From: Granulicatella seriolae | GTDB taxonomy: Bacteria > Bacillota > Bacilli > Lactobacillales > Aerococcaceae | Reading direction: 5' to 3' | Length of the DNA stretch: 64,000 nucleotides | NCBI RefSeq assembly: GCF_024543085.1 | Contig: NZ_JANHNZ010000002.1 | Location: forward strand, 186,001 to 250,000 | Shown here: positions 33,420 through 43,026 of the stretch, piece by piece | How the letters are laid out: each line of letters opens with the position of its first letter | Position numbering within the stretch: position 1 is the stretch's first letter | Notes under the pieces: generated by a model | What the model was told of the DNA's origin: nothing | Databases searched by the model: none | The model's input: the letters and a program-made list of their open reading frames with translations, nothing else | Position numbers and translations under genes: made by a program

Positions 33420-34814
33420 ATGAAACAGTTGGGCTTACAACATAAGATAGCACTCATTCTAGGCTTTCTCCTCTCTTTTGGATTAGCCTTTCTATTATAT
33501 AATCATTTATCAGCAACCGATAATCAAACAGTCTCTTCACAAAGTCAAACAAAGCTCCCTGCCATTGAAGCCGATGATAAGATATGGGTGATTACAGACC
33601 CACACTACTTATCTCCCAGCTTGCATGACGAACAAGAAGCTTTTTTACGTATGCAGTATAGTGCTGCTGGAAAAGACTTGCGTTATGGTGCCCAACGTAT
33701 GGAAGCCCTAATTGCTCAAGTTGACCAAGAAAAGCCCGCCTTACTCATCGTAAGTGGTGACTTAACCTTTAATGGTGAAAAACAAAGTATGGAAGATTTA
33801 GCTGGGTATTTTCAACAAATTGAAGCTCTAGGTACGCAAGTTTTAGTTATTCCTGGCAATCATGATATTTCAAGTGGTTGGGCAAGGTCTTTTAAAGAAG
33901 ACAAGTCCAGTCGTGTGGAACAAGTATTGCCTAAGGACTTTTCTACTATGTTTGCTGCAAATGGTTATCAAGATGCTCTTGCAAAAGACCCTAATTCCTT
34001 GTCCTATCTGGCAGCACCATTTGATGACTTGTGGTTTTTGATGATTGACAGCAATATTTATTCGGAAACGGAAGGCAGTGGTGCTCCTAAGACCAATGGC
34101 TTCCTAAAAAAAGAAACCTTGGCATGGATTGATCAACAATTAACTGAAGCAAGTAACCAAGGTAAGCGAGTCATTCCTATCGTTCATCACAATATATTGG
34201 AACACCACGCTGGTATCACCAAAGGATTCGTCATTGACAATGCTGCTGATTTACGTGGGATTTTGAAAAATTATTCCATCCCACTAGCTTTTTCGGGACA
34301 TATCCATACACAACATATTGCTCAAGAAAACTTAGCCCCCGAGAAAAGCTTAACCGAAATTGTAACTGGTGCTTTTTCTGTTTTCCCAAGCGCTATCAGT
34401 CAATTTCAGATACAAGGTCGTCAAATAAATTACCAACAAATTCCTTTAAAAATGGAATCTTGGGCAAGTCAGACTGACCAAACCGATCCTGACTTATTAG
34501 CCTACTCCGATTATATGAAGGCTGTTTTCCAAAAAGATAGCGAGATTATGGCACATACCAGTCTCCACGATGAAAATCGCTACGATGGGAACTTTGCTGA
34601 CCAAGTAGGTAAATTCATGGGACCAATCAATCTTTCATATTTTTCGGGTCACCCCTTAACCCAAGAATGGATACAAAGTGATATCTTAGAAAACCCAGCT
34701 TACCAAACCTTGGTCAAGGATTATCCAGATAGTTTTCTTTTGCGCTACACCAATCGGATTTTAGAATCTAATGGTCAAAACCATCTAACAAGGCAAATTG
34801 AGTGGGATCAGTAA
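33420..34814 (+). CDS. Membrane-anchored calcineurin-like metallophosphoesterase
   Basis: A 464-residue protein with an N-terminal membrane anchor (about 10-30) and an extracellular metallophosphoesterase domain: ITDPHYL, VSGDLTFNG, IPGNHD, VHHN and GHIHTQH supply the two-metal site. A C-terminal region of about 120 residues is unassigned. Substrate unknown. GTAGGA precedes the ATG at 33420; an earlier frame start at 33345 lies within copy B of the repeat and is rejected. Confidence 0.88.
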   Translation: MKQLGLQHKIALILGFLLSFGLAFLLYNHLSATDNQTVSSQSQTKLPAIEADDKIWVITDPHYLSPSLHDEQEAFLRMQYSAAGKDLRYGAQRMEALIAQVDQEKPALLIVSGDLTFNGEKQSMEDLAGYFQQIEALGTQVLVIPGNHDISSGWARSFKEDKSSRVEQVLPKDFSTMFAANGYQDALAKDPNSLSYLAAPFDDLWFLMIDSNIYSETEGSGAPKTNGFLKKETLAWIDQQLTEASNQGKRVIPIVHHNILEHHAGITKGFVIDNAADLRGILKNYSIPLAFSGHIHTQHIAQENLAPEKSLTEIVTGAFSVFPSAISQFQIQGRQINYQQIPLKMESWASQTDQTDPDLLAYSDYMKAVFQKDSEIMAHTSLHDENRYDGNFADQVGKFMGPINLSYFSGHPLTQEWIQSDILENPAYQTLVKDYPDSFLLRYTNRILESNGQNHLTRQIEWDQ

Positions 34815-34922
34815 TTTCCTAGTGATTTTCCCTTAACAAAGGCACTGAAAATCTGTATAATAAGCTTGTTGTGAGAGAAATTTTGTAACACATAACCATC
34901 AAATATGAAAGTGAGTGAGAAA

Positions 34923-35642
34923 ATGGGACGCAAATGGGCAAATATTAAAGAAAAGAAGGCAAAGTTAGACTCTTCTAATAGTAAAGTTTATGCAAAATTT
35001 GGAATCGAAGTTTATGCGGCAGCAAAGCAAGGTGGACCTGATCCTCACGCTAACCAAAAACTAAAATTCGTTATCGACCGTGCTAAAACCTACAACGTAC
35101 CAAAGCATATCATTGACCGCGCCATCGAAAAAGCTAAAGGTAGTGGCGATGAAGTTTTCCAAGAATTACGTTACGAAGGTTTTGGACCAAACGGCTCTAT
35201 GGTCATTGTGGACGCCTTAACCAATAATGTAAACCGTACAGCTGGTGACGTTCGTGCAGCTTACAGTAAAAACGGCGGCAATATGGGAGTTACTGGTTCT
35301 GTAGCCTACCTATTCGACAATACTGCCATCTTCGGTATTCCTGATAAAGATGCTGACCAATTGCTTGAAGAACTGATGGAAGCTGAAGTCGATGTGCGTG
35401 ATGTTATTCAAGAAGATGATCAAGCTATCGTTTATGCTGAACCAAGTGATTTCCAAGCTGTTCGTACTGCCTTAGAAGCGATGGGCATTGAAGACTTTTC
35501 CGTTGCAGAAATCGAAATGATTCCTCAATCAGAAGTGACTCTAGAAGGTGACGATTTACGCTTGTTTGAAAGAATGATTGATGCTCTGGAAGAAAATGAA
35601 GATGTGCAAAAAGTCTACCATAATGTGGCTTTGGAAGATTAA
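34923..35642 (+). CDS. yebC: YebC/PmpR family protein
   Basis: Member of the YebC/PmpR/TACO1 family, historically called transcriptional regulators; recent work implicates members in translation of proline-rich stretches. 239 residues beginning [16 protein letters not shown], with [20 protein letters not shown] and the family's C-terminal acidic end. Start at 34923 fits the family N-terminus. Confidence 0.95.
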   Translation: MGRKWANIKEKKAKLDSSNSKVYAKFGIEVYAAAKQGGPDPHANQKLKFVIDRAKTYNVPKHIIDRAIEKAKGSGDEVFQELRYEGFGPNGSMVIVDALTNNVNRTAGDVRAAYSKNGGNMGVTGSVAYLFDNTAIFGIPDKDADQLLEELMEAEVDVRDVIQEDDQAIVYAEPSDFQAVRTALEAMGIEDFSVAEIEMIPQSEVTLEGDDLRLFERMIDALEENEDVQKVYHNVALED

Positions 35643-35664
35643 GAATAACACTTTAATGAATTAA

Positions 35665-35716
35665 AAAAAGGTAATTTTCATTCACAACAATACTGTGAAT
35701 GAAAATTACCTTTTTC
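35665..35716. terminator. Bidirectional terminator between yebC and the CPBP protease
   Basis: A 21-bp stem (35666-35686 with 35694-35715) is flanked by A and T runs and lies between convergent genes. Confidence 0.92.
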
Positions 35717-35735
35717 TATAGATAGAGCCTATTTA

Positions 35736-36434
35736 TTATAAAACCAAAAACATAACCCCAAACGCAATAAGATTAGAAACAGCGTGCATGGCTATGGCTG
35801 CCACTACATTGTTGTTGAAATAACGATAAACCGCAATAATTGGCACTGTGATAGCCACATACATAGTAGCAGATGGAATATCAGTACCCGTATGAGCAAA
35901 AATAAATAGAAGGGCTGATATTAGCGTCAGAAGATGGACATTAAATCTATGGGATAGGTTCCCAATAATAGCTTGTCGAAAGACTAGTTCCTCCACAATT
36001 GGTGCTGTAATAACGACTAATAAGAACATAATCCATGGATTAGCTACCTTAAACATAGCCTCCAAAGTCGCTTGGTTATCAGATTGAACAATAGGAAAAA
36101 TCTTCATCAAAACGATTGAAAGAATAATTCTTAAGACGAATCCAGATACCAAAGCAATCGATAAATCTAAAACCTTTAATTTCTTCGCTTCTGCCATCAA
36201 AAATGATCTAAAATAAATTAAGGCATAAATTAAGGTAATTGAATGAGAAAAAGCTGTAACGTTGCTTAATAAAATGGGATTTTCTTGCCCATTACCGCCG
36301 TTCATTAAATGATATAAAATCGTGGGAGTAACTAGTAAATTGAATAAATAGATAAGTACAAAAACAAGCATTTTTGGTTTCTTAGTTTCTTGAGGTTCCT
36401 TCACCTGCGTCTTGGTCACTTGAGTTTCTTCCAT
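35736..36434 (-). CDS. CPBP-family (CAAX/bacteriocin-processing) membrane protease
   Basis: A 232-residue protein with about six to seven membrane segments and the Abi motifs VEELVFRQ (EExxxR), FAHTG and MHAVSNLIA. Relatives process or protect from bacteriocins in lactic acid bacteria. No bacteriocin gene is adjacent. It is followed at 27 bases by the LdcB-like gene upstream of it. Confidence 0.9.
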   Translation of the reverse strand: MEETQVTKTQVKEPQETKKPKMLVFVLIYLFNLLVTPTILYHLMNGGNGQENPILLSNVTAFSHSITLIYALIYFRSFLMAEAKKLKVLDLSIALVSGFVLRIILSIVLMKIFPIVQSDNQATLEAMFKVANPWIMFLLVVITAPIVEELVFRQAIIGNLSHRFNVHLLTLISALLFIFAHTGTDIPSATMYVAITVPIIAVYRYFNNNVVAAIAMHAVSNLIAFGVMFLVL

Positions 36435-36460
36435 ATATGTCTCCTTCTTCTTGCAATTTT

Positions 36461-37228
36461 TTAGTTGTTGGCATAATCTCCACCAGTAACTCCGTAATAT
36501 TCTTCTAAGGTTAAGCCTGAATTATAAATAGCCTTTGCATCTTCACCAACATAGCGTAAATGCCATGCTTCATAGGCATAACCAGTAATGTTTTCTTTTC
36601 CGGGAAGATAGCGTAAAACAAAGCCATAATCTGCTGCGTGAGCGTGAATCCATTTGACCGCTTCCTCATCTGCTGGGTCTGTCTCTCCTAAGAGTTGTCC
36701 GTGACCATTAATCAGATCGAATGCCAGCCCAGTTTGGTGCTCACTATAACCTGGTCTAGCAGAATAACGGTCTGCCTCTGCTACACCACCACTAGTAACG
36801 TAACCTTGATACAGTTGTTCCTGATACTCATAGGTACGAAAACCACTATAGGAGTCACTAATAGAAAAACCCTGTGCTTGCATATCTTGAATAACTTGAC
36901 GGATTTGACTAGCCGCAGTTGGGTCTTCACCAGGCGTATAATCCTTAGGTAGAAAGTGTTTCTTATTGGCAATTATCTTATAGCCTGCTGTCAAATCAGC
37001 TGGACTTTCTGGCCCACTGGTTAATTCTTCAACCGTTTTGACACTAGGCTTACTATCCTGATTACCAGTCTCCCCGCTTTGACTGGACGTTTCCACACTT
37101 GAAACAGTTGCACTACTAGATTCAACTTGGCTAGACTGACTTTGGCTTTCTTTATTCTTATCATTCCCACAAGCAATCAGTAGCAAGCTGGCACATACTA
37201 TTAGGCTTATAGTTTTCAATTTTTTCAT
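36461..37228 (-). CDS. ldcB: LdcB/DacB-like D-Ala/L,D-carboxypeptidase lipoprotein
   Basis: A 255-residue lipoprotein (LLLIACGN lipobox, then a Ser-rich linker) with a VanY-type M15 peptidase domain. SGFRTYEYQEQLY, ARPGYSEHQTGLAFDL (zinc His and Asp) and WHLRYVG complete the active site. It trims peptidoglycan stem peptides outside the membrane. Confidence 0.92.
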   Translation of the reverse strand: MKKLKTISLIVCASLLLIACGNDKNKESQSQSSQVESSSATVSSVETSSQSGETGNQDSKPSVKTVEELTSGPESPADLTAGYKIIANKKHFLPKDYTPGEDPTAASQIRQVIQDMQAQGFSISDSYSGFRTYEYQEQLYQGYVTSGGVAEADRYSARPGYSEHQTGLAFDLINGHGQLLGETDPADEEAVKWIHAHAADYGFVLRYLPGKENITGYAYEAWHLRYVGEDAKAIYNSGLTLEEYYGVTGGDYANN

Positions 37229-37407
37229 GAGTTAGTCCTTCTTTCAATGAATTTTTGAGAGCCTACTATAAAACATACAGAAATTACCCCTCAAATTCAA
37301 GTAAATACCCATAAAAACATTCTTTTCTTAACATTTTGAATCTCCAGCCCTGTTTTAAAAATCAATCCAATAAATGAGAACAAAAACCAGTATGTTATTT
37401 TAACTGA

Positions 37408-37835
37408 ACAAAAGAGACTTCAGATGGTTATCAGAAATGATATTGTATGAGCACTGTATGGGGCTGGCAAAAAGTCCAAATGGCAACAAAATAAAATAGT
37501 TCCTCAGAAAACTATCCGTACAGAACGGTGTAAAGCATAGCTGATGCGCAGTGGATGTTGGGACTGGGCAAAAAGTCCGTATTGTAAGACAAAACAAAAG
37601 AGTTTCCTAGAACTGTAACAGAAATAACGGTGTATGAGCATAGCTGGCGCACAGTAGCTGTGTCGACTTTAGTCGATTACAGATACGTAGACAGCTAAGT
37701 CGTGAGACCTTGGCTCACGGCGGTGCCACCGTTTTTATTTCTGATACAGTTCTAGGAAACTCTTTTGTGATTTAGAAATAAATTTTATTGATACAGACTT
37801 TTTACCCAGTCGCAACCATCTGAAGTCTCTTTTGT
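37408..37835. repeat. Nested cluster of structured MITE-like repeats, copies C and D
   Basis: The outer 21-bp perfect inverted repeat (37408-37428, 37815-37835) is one element split by others. Inside, copy C spans 37561-37811: ends GACTGGGCAAAAAGTCC and GACTTTTTACCCAGTC, an inner near-perfect inverted repeat of about 37 bp (37594-37630, 37729-37768), and a centre homologous to copy A. A partial copy D (about 37515-37559) has the right side of an A-type centre. Pieces of the end sequence also lie at 37460-37477. No ORF. With 37229-37407 this explains the gap between ldcB and the phosphatase. Confidence 0.85.
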
Positions 37836-37857
37836 GGTTTAGATAAAAACTTTATCT

Positions 37858-38562
37858 TTAAGCCTGATAATCTACTTCAATACCCTTATCAGATAAAACC
37901 ACACCATGAAGTACACCACCAAAAACAGCTCCTCCATCAATACCGATTTTCTGGTCTGAAACCCAAATATGATTCGCCCCTTTATTATCAGGCAGATACT
38001 GAATCGGTGTGTGCCCGAAAACAATTGCCTTACCACTAGTATTTTTGGCATCATGGAAAGCTTCACGAATCCAAATAAATTCATCTGGATCTGACTTTCG
38101 CCAATCATCTAAATCCAAATTCACTCCAGCATGGACAAAAATATAGTCTTCCGTTTCTACATAACGGGGTCTCTCTTTCAGAAATTCAATCAGGTCTCCA
38201 TAATGAGTTTTAATATAGTCAGCAGCAGCCTCTACCTCAACTGGACTAGTTAGATTAGCATCAAGTAACGAGTTAATCGTTGCCTCACCGCCATTTCTCC
38301 GGTAGAGGTCAAACATATCGTTTGGGTGTTCTAACCATCTCAAAAAAAGCTCTTCGTGGTTTCCTAAAACATAGATTCCTTGATATTCCTCAACCAAAGC
38401 TTTGGCTAACAGGAAACTGTCTTTTGACTTTGGTCCCCTATCCGCTAGGTCTCCAACAAAAACTAGTCGTTCTTGATCTTTCTTCCAATGCTTCAGTATT
38501 TCTTTTAACCTTTCAAACTCCCCATGAACATCTCCTACAACAAAATATTTTTGATTGGACAT
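37858..38562 (-). CDS. PPP-family metallophosphoesterase
   Basis: A 234-residue protein with the PPP motifs GDVHGEF, GDLADRGP, LGNHEELF and GHTPIQYL. It resembles symmetrical diadenosine tetraphosphatases and bacterial Ser/Thr phosphatases; which one cannot be said. Start at 38562 (MSNQKYF) follows GGAGG. Next gene upstream is only 37 bases away. Confidence 0.88.
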   Translation of the reverse strand: MSNQKYFVVGDVHGEFERLKEILKHWKKDQERLVFVGDLADRGPKSKDSFLLAKALVEEYQGIYVLGNHEELFLRWLEHPNDMFDLYRRNGGEATINSLLDANLTSPVEVEAAADYIKTHYGDLIEFLKERPRYVETEDYIFVHAGVNLDLDDWRKSDPDEFIWIREAFHDAKNTSGKAIVFGHTPIQYLPDNKGANHIWVSDQKIGIDGGAVFGGVLHGVVLSDKGIEVDYQA

Positions 38563-38598
38563 GGTTTTCCCTCCTTTAAACAGTAACATTTAGTATTT

Positions 38599-39345
38599 CT
38601 ATTGGTCTAAGAATCCTTGTTGGTGTAGTGCTTTAAGTATCTTTAGTCTTCCTGGATGTTGATTAGACATCCGACCGGCAATTTGTTTGGTGAAGGCATC
38701 CACATGTTTTCTAGTATCTCTCAAGTCATAGTAGGTTTGGATATCTTTATCGTATTGGCTTAATTGTTGAGCTGGCTCCTTTAAATCTTGGTAGCCATTT
38801 TCCATATGAATTATTTCTTGCGGCAGACGTGGTTTTACCTGTGGTTCTTGGTTTGGCCAGCCGACTACTAAACCTACAGCAGGAAATGTATATTTGGGTA
38901 GTTGAAGGAGATCAATGACCTTTTCTTCATCGTTCCACAGACTCCCCAGAAAAACAGCCCCCATCCCCATACTTTCAGCAGCCACTAACACATTTTGAGC
39001 TGCAATCATAGCATCAGCAAATGCTGCTAAAAATCGCTCTGTGGAGCCTCGTAGTGTCGCATCTATTCCTTGCTCTTGAGCTATCAAAAAATTACGTCTT
39101 TGGTCAGCTACAAAAACAAATAAATGCCCATTCTCTGCGATATAAGGCTGTTGCCCAATCTTTGCCAATTCTTCTTTTAGCGCTTGATTGGTGATACTAA
39201 TGATGGAATAAGCTTGCATAAAATTACTGGTTGGGGCTTGTCTAGCAACATCGATTAAGGTTGAAATTTCGTCCTTAGTTAAGGACTCTGCTTTGAAGGA
39301 ACGAATTGTTTTATGATTCAATTGCTGCTGGATGACATCGTTCAT
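38599..39345 (-). CDS. NAD(P)H-dependent flavin nitroreductase (NfsA/NfrA-like)
   Basis: A 248-residue nitroreductase-fold protein. RSFKAESLTKDEISTLIDVARQAPTSNFMQAYSI binds FMN at the N-terminus, and VGLVVGWPNQEPQVKPRLPQEI is typical of the NfsA/FrxA group. AGGAGG precedes the ATG at 39345. Probably co-transcribed with the phosphatase. Confidence 0.88.
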   Translation of the reverse strand: MNDVIQQQLNHKTIRSFKAESLTKDEISTLIDVARQAPTSNFMQAYSIISITNQALKEELAKIGQQPYIAENGHLFVFVADQRRNFLIAQEQGIDATLRGSTERFLAAFADAMIAAQNVLVAAESMGMGAVFLGSLWNDEEKVIDLLQLPKYTFPAVGLVVGWPNQEPQVKPRLPQEIIHMENGYQDLKEPAQQLSQYDKDIQTYYDLRDTRKHVDAFTKQIAGRMSNQHPGRLKILKALHQQGFLDQ

Positions 39346-39453
39346 GGTTTTACCTCCTTGTATATTTTCATGCCCTAGACTGTTTTTGATATTCATACTC
39401 TTTATTTTACGAAAAACAGTTACATATTACTAGGATCTTACACTTTAGACCAC

Positions 39454-39485
39454 AAAAAAACTCTAGCTTGCGCTAGAGAAAAAAG
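39454..39485. terminator. Terminator after the ChW-CAP gene
   Basis: CTCTAGC (39461-39467) pairs with GCTAGAG (39472-39478) between A-runs on both sides; on the minus strand this gives a stem followed by T residues. Confidence 0.8.
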
Positions 39486-39591
39486 GATAGAATATTCACT
39501 TGGGAGGGTAAATAATTCTTAATTGGGATTGATTAAAGTATACCCCCCACATTTGAAGAAAATATGAATAGTCTATGTTCTTTTTATACAA

Positions 39592-41499
39592 TTATCCAGC
39601 ATCTAATATTTGTACGCAAATAACTTGGTTGTAGTAATACTGACTTGTGCTCATTTTGCTAAATTGCACTTGAACTGCATGATATTTATAGTTTGGACTC
39701 ATCATATTGGCATAATGTCCAGGACTATTAGCTAATTGTTGATAGAATAATTCAGCCAGATATTTCTCACTAGTTGCCTGGTATGGATTCCCTAGATAGT
39801 TATTTTGTGCCAAATTTTCACCAAGACGATATTGAGGATTAGGAACCTGCGAAAATGCTGTCCGATATGAACTTCCATCTGGACGCAAGTGGCCCTTTCC
39901 ATTAACTGTAATAGAACGAATATTAGCTAGTTCTTGTGCACGTACTTTAGTCCCAACTATTAAATGTTCACCATAACTTAAACTTTTAAGCCCCTTTTTA
40001 GCTCTTTCTGCATTCACCAAGGTTAAAAATTCTCGATTTAAAAGATTCACATCAATTGTCTGGTTTAGATAGTTAACTGTCGTATCATTCAAGCCTACTG
40101 GAATAGAAAGGTTATAAGTTCCTTTTGCCAAATAAACATGATTGGTAAGGTTTGCTTGTTTGGCTTTTTGATACTGACTTGCTGGGCTCTCAGAATTTGC
40201 TACTTTAAAGTCAACATTCGCTTTGATAGTTAAACCAGCTACCTTGTCACCAAAAACAAGTGCTTCAGCTTCTAGTCCTTGATGTGCTGCTGTAGAAGGA
40301 TTCGTATTAATATTATAATTAACTACAGATGATTGTACTTTGGCAGCCTGAGTATTTGAATGAGTTGACACTTCTGTAACTGGCTTGCTAATCGTTGTTG
40401 AACCAACTTGTTTAAAAGCAGGCTTAGATTGATCAATTGAAGTACCTTTTTTTACTAATTTTATCTGGATTGCTTCTAAACGATAGCCATACCCTGCACT
40501 ACCTGCCGATTGACCATTTTTCGCCCAACCTAACCATCCAAAATTTTGGGCATGAACTCGATACATAACATCATATTGATTTGCCAAGCTTCCAGTCAAT
40601 TTAATTTCAATTGCTTCCAATCGTTTCGCTTGATTATGGGTTCCGCTAAGTTCATTGTTATTTTTCCAATCTTGCCAACCAATATTTTGAATATGGGTAC
40701 GATACTGGACGTTTCCTGTTGCTTGACTAAGGCCAATTTTGATGCCTTCTAAGCGCAGAGCCTTACCCGAAGTTCCAGATGTAGCTCCATTAACAACTGC
40801 TTGTTGCCATCCGATGTTTTGGATATGTGTTGAATAATTAATGATTGGATTAACATTCGTTACTGGTGGTTTCACAGTAACACTTGGTTCTTTAAATGCT
40901 ACTTGTGTACTTGATGGAAGCGAGGTTCCTTTTGGCACTAACTTTATCTCCAAACCTTCTAATCGATAACCATAACTTGCTGTCCCAGAAGATTGACCAT
41001 TTCTTGCCCAACCAAGCCAACCAAAATTTTGGGCATGAACTCGGTAAATAACATCAAACTCCTTTGCCAAATCCCCTGTCAAACGGAGTTCTATTGCTTC
41101 CAAACGAAGAGCTTGTCCACTGGTACCACTTAATTCATTAGAATTTTTCCAATTTTGCCAACCGATGTTTTGGATATGAGTGCGGTATTGAATGCCGCCT
41201 GAAATTCCTTGAAGTGCTAAATTAACTTTTACCCCTTCCAATCTCAAGGCACGCCCTGTAGTACCTGCTAAACTTCCATTCGATACATATGACTGCCAAC
41301 CAATGTTTTGAACATGAGTTGAGTAAGACACATTCGCCTTTATTGGCTCGTTTACTTCAGTAAAGGTAATTGGTTCGTAACTTTGAACAGAAGGTTCAGC
41401 TTGTTGTAACACTGTTTTACTTTCAAAAGCTTGTGTATGTTGAAAAGAAATTGCACTTAAACAAGCCAATGATATCCCTAAAATCATTCCTTTTTTCAT
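39592..41499 (-). CDS. Secreted ChW-repeat protein with C-terminal CAP/SCP domain
   Basis: A 635-residue secreted protein. After a signal peptide come six ChW repeats of about 45-50 residues in two blocks of three: each block has a HxQNIGWQ, a second NIGWQ(N/D)W and a third HAQNFGWLGW unit, so a three-repeat block was duplicated. A linker and a CAP domain follow (FLTLVNAERAKKGL, KGHLRPDGSSY, GENLAQ, SPGHYANMM). ChW repeats are thought to bind cell-surface glycans; CAP domains in bacteria are often peptidase-like of unknown activity. ATG at 41499 follows AGAGG. Confidence 0.9.
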   Translation of the reverse strand: MKKGMILGISLACLSAISFQHTQAFESKTVLQQAEPSVQSYEPITFTEVNEPIKANVSYSTHVQNIGWQSYVSNGSLAGTTGRALRLEGVKVNLALQGISGGIQYRTHIQNIGWQNWKNSNELSGTSGQALRLEAIELRLTGDLAKEFDVIYRVHAQNFGWLGWARNGQSSGTASYGYRLEGLEIKLVPKGTSLPSSTQVAFKEPSVTVKPPVTNVNPIINYSTHIQNIGWQQAVVNGATSGTSGKALRLEGIKIGLSQATGNVQYRTHIQNIGWQDWKNNNELSGTHNQAKRLEAIEIKLTGSLANQYDVMYRVHAQNFGWLGWAKNGQSAGSAGYGYRLEAIQIKLVKKGTSIDQSKPAFKQVGSTTISKPVTEVSTHSNTQAAKVQSSVVNYNINTNPSTAAHQGLEAEALVFGDKVAGLTIKANVDFKVANSESPASQYQKAKQANLTNHVYLAKGTYNLSIPVGLNDTTVNYLNQTIDVNLLNREFLTLVNAERAKKGLKSLSYGEHLIVGTKVRAQELANIRSITVNGKGHLRPDGSSYRTAFSQVPNPQYRLGENLAQNNYLGNPYQATSEKYLAELFYQQLANSPGHYANMMSPNYKYHAVQVQFSKMSTSQYYYNQVICVQILDAG

Positions 41500-41757
41500 T
41501 TTTATACCTCTCATCCCTTTTCGATATTTTCCCATGTATATCTATTAAACTACTCTATTTATCTACAATCAAACGAACTTTTTTTGAACAAAATTTATAC
41601 TTTCTATACTTTTATGTATAAAATATATCTGAATATTGTGCGATTGTTAAAAGTGTAAAGAAATACTAACTAAATCGAGTATAAGATAGCCATTATTCAA
41701 CTCAATTCATATAAGTAAGCCGTTTCTGCTGATAATATGTTTTTTTTATTAATTTTT

Positions 41758-41843
41758 GGGCTGGGCAAAAAGTCCAGACTACTATACAAAACTCTTTTGT
41801 AATTTAAATAAAAATTAGTCATGATGTACTTTTTGCCCATCCC
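41758..41843. repeat. Structured repeat, internally deleted copy E
   Basis: Ends GGGCTGGGCAAAAAGT (41758-41773) and ACTTTTTGCCCATCCC (41828-41843) are the terminal sequences seen around copy C. Between them lies ACAAAACTCTTTTGT, the two inner arms joined without the centre. This identifies the outer termini of the family. Confidence 0.75.
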
Positions 41844-41894
41844 TTATGTGATTCTTGATGCTAGAAATTTTAATACCCAAATTTTAATTCTAAA

Positions 41895-41943
41895 ACAAGC
41901 GCTTAATATCAATATTTTCTAAAATATGATTTTAAGCGCTTGT
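41895..41943. terminator. Inverted repeat after the 6-phosphogluconate dehydrogenase gene
   Basis: A perfect 12-bp repeat, ACAAGCGCTTAA and its complement (41895-41906, 41932-41943), sits 22 bases after the stop and has a TTTT on the minus-strand side. Probably a weak terminator. 41500-41757 otherwise holds only the upstream region of the ChW-CAP gene. Confidence 0.55.
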
Positions 41944-41965
41944 CCTAATTAATTACTATATTGTC

Positions 41966-42862
41966 TTACTTTTGAACAATATCATGACCACCAAAACCGT
42001 TTCTTAAGGCCGAGACCACCTTCAAGGAAAAGTTATCTTCTTCCTGGGACAAGTTTCTCATAAACAAACTTAAGGCAATGGTTGGAACAGGTATATTTAA
42101 TTCCAGGGCTGCTTCGACTGTCCATTTTGCTTCACCAGAGGAAGCCACAACACCCTTATACGTTTCTAAATGAGGTTCTTTGGAGAATTGCTCTTCCGCG
42201 ATCTCCATCAACCAACCACGAATAACAGAGCCATGATTCCAAACACGTGCCACTTTTTCAAGGTCAAAATTAAATCCACTTTCTTCAACTAGTTGGAAGC
42301 CTTCACCGATTGCTTGCATCATGCCATACTCAATCCCGTTATGGACCATCTTAAGAAAATGCCCGCTACCTGAAGGACCAGCATAGAGATAACCATCCTC
42401 TACAGCAATATCCTTGAATAAGTTTTCTACCGAATCAAAGACCTCCTTATCGCCTCCAATCATTAAACATGCATCGTTACGAGCACCTGATATACCACCA
42501 GACGTACCACAGTCCAGATACGCAATGTCTTTCTCTTTAAATGCCTTTGCTCTACGAATAGAGTCTTTGTAATTTGAATTTCCTCCTTCAATGACAATAT
42601 CGCCAGGATTTAGTAACACTAGAAGTTCCTGCAACGTACTCTCTGTCAATTCCCCTGCTGGCAACATTGACCAGACAATTCTTTTGCTACTATACGATTG
42701 AATAAACTCAGGTAAGGATGTAAAGGCTGGTATTCCATGCAATTCAGCTTCAGCTAATGCTTTGGTAGAAATATCCATCCCTCGAATGTTGTATTGATGG
42801 TCCTTTAGGTTTAAAGCTAAATTCATTCCCATCTTTCCTAATCCGATAATCCCAATTTCCAT
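41966..42862 (-). CDS. gnd: 6-phosphogluconate dehydrogenase, short NAD-type (GntZ/YqeC)
   Basis: Oxidative decarboxylation of 6-phosphogluconate to ribulose 5-phosphate. The 298-residue length marks the short NAD-preferring class. IGIIGLGKMGMNLALNL binds the dinucleotide, with MLPAG, DCGTSGGISGARNDACLMIGG and FLKMVHNGIEYGMMQAIGEGF in the active site. GGAGG precedes the ATG. It is transcribed away from an RpiR-type regulator. Confidence 0.93.
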   Translation of the reverse strand: MEIGIIGLGKMGMNLALNLKDHQYNIRGMDISTKALAEAELHGIPAFTSLPEFIQSYSSKRIVWSMLPAGELTESTLQELLVLLNPGDIVIEGGNSNYKDSIRRAKAFKEKDIAYLDCGTSGGISGARNDACLMIGGDKEVFDSVENLFKDIAVEDGYLYAGPSGSGHFLKMVHNGIEYGMMQAIGEGFQLVEESGFNFDLEKVARVWNHGSVIRGWLMEIAEEQFSKEPHLETYKGVVASSGEAKWTVEAALELNIPVPTIALSLFMRNLSQEEDNFSLKVVSALRNGFGGHDIVQK

Positions 42863-42899
42863 GTTAACGCCTCCATTTCTTTACACTTTTATTATACAG

Positions 42900-42941
42900 A
42901 AAAATATTTTTTTGTAAAGATAAAAAATAAAAATATTTTTT
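42900..42941. promoter_or_regulatory. Paired operator-like repeats between gnd and rpiR
   Basis: AAAAATATTTTTT occurs at 42900-42912 and 42929-42941, each with palindromic core AAAAATATTTTT, 29 bp apart, about three helical turns, in the short divergent promoter region. A candidate site for the RpiR protein; the AT-richness weakens the case. Confidence 0.4.
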
Positions 42942-43026
42942 CCTTGCTTTTTTTGCTAAGGAAATGTATCTTTGTGTTAAATATGCTGAGAAAAGAGTAT
43001 ACTCAATAGAAAAGGAGGGAAACATC

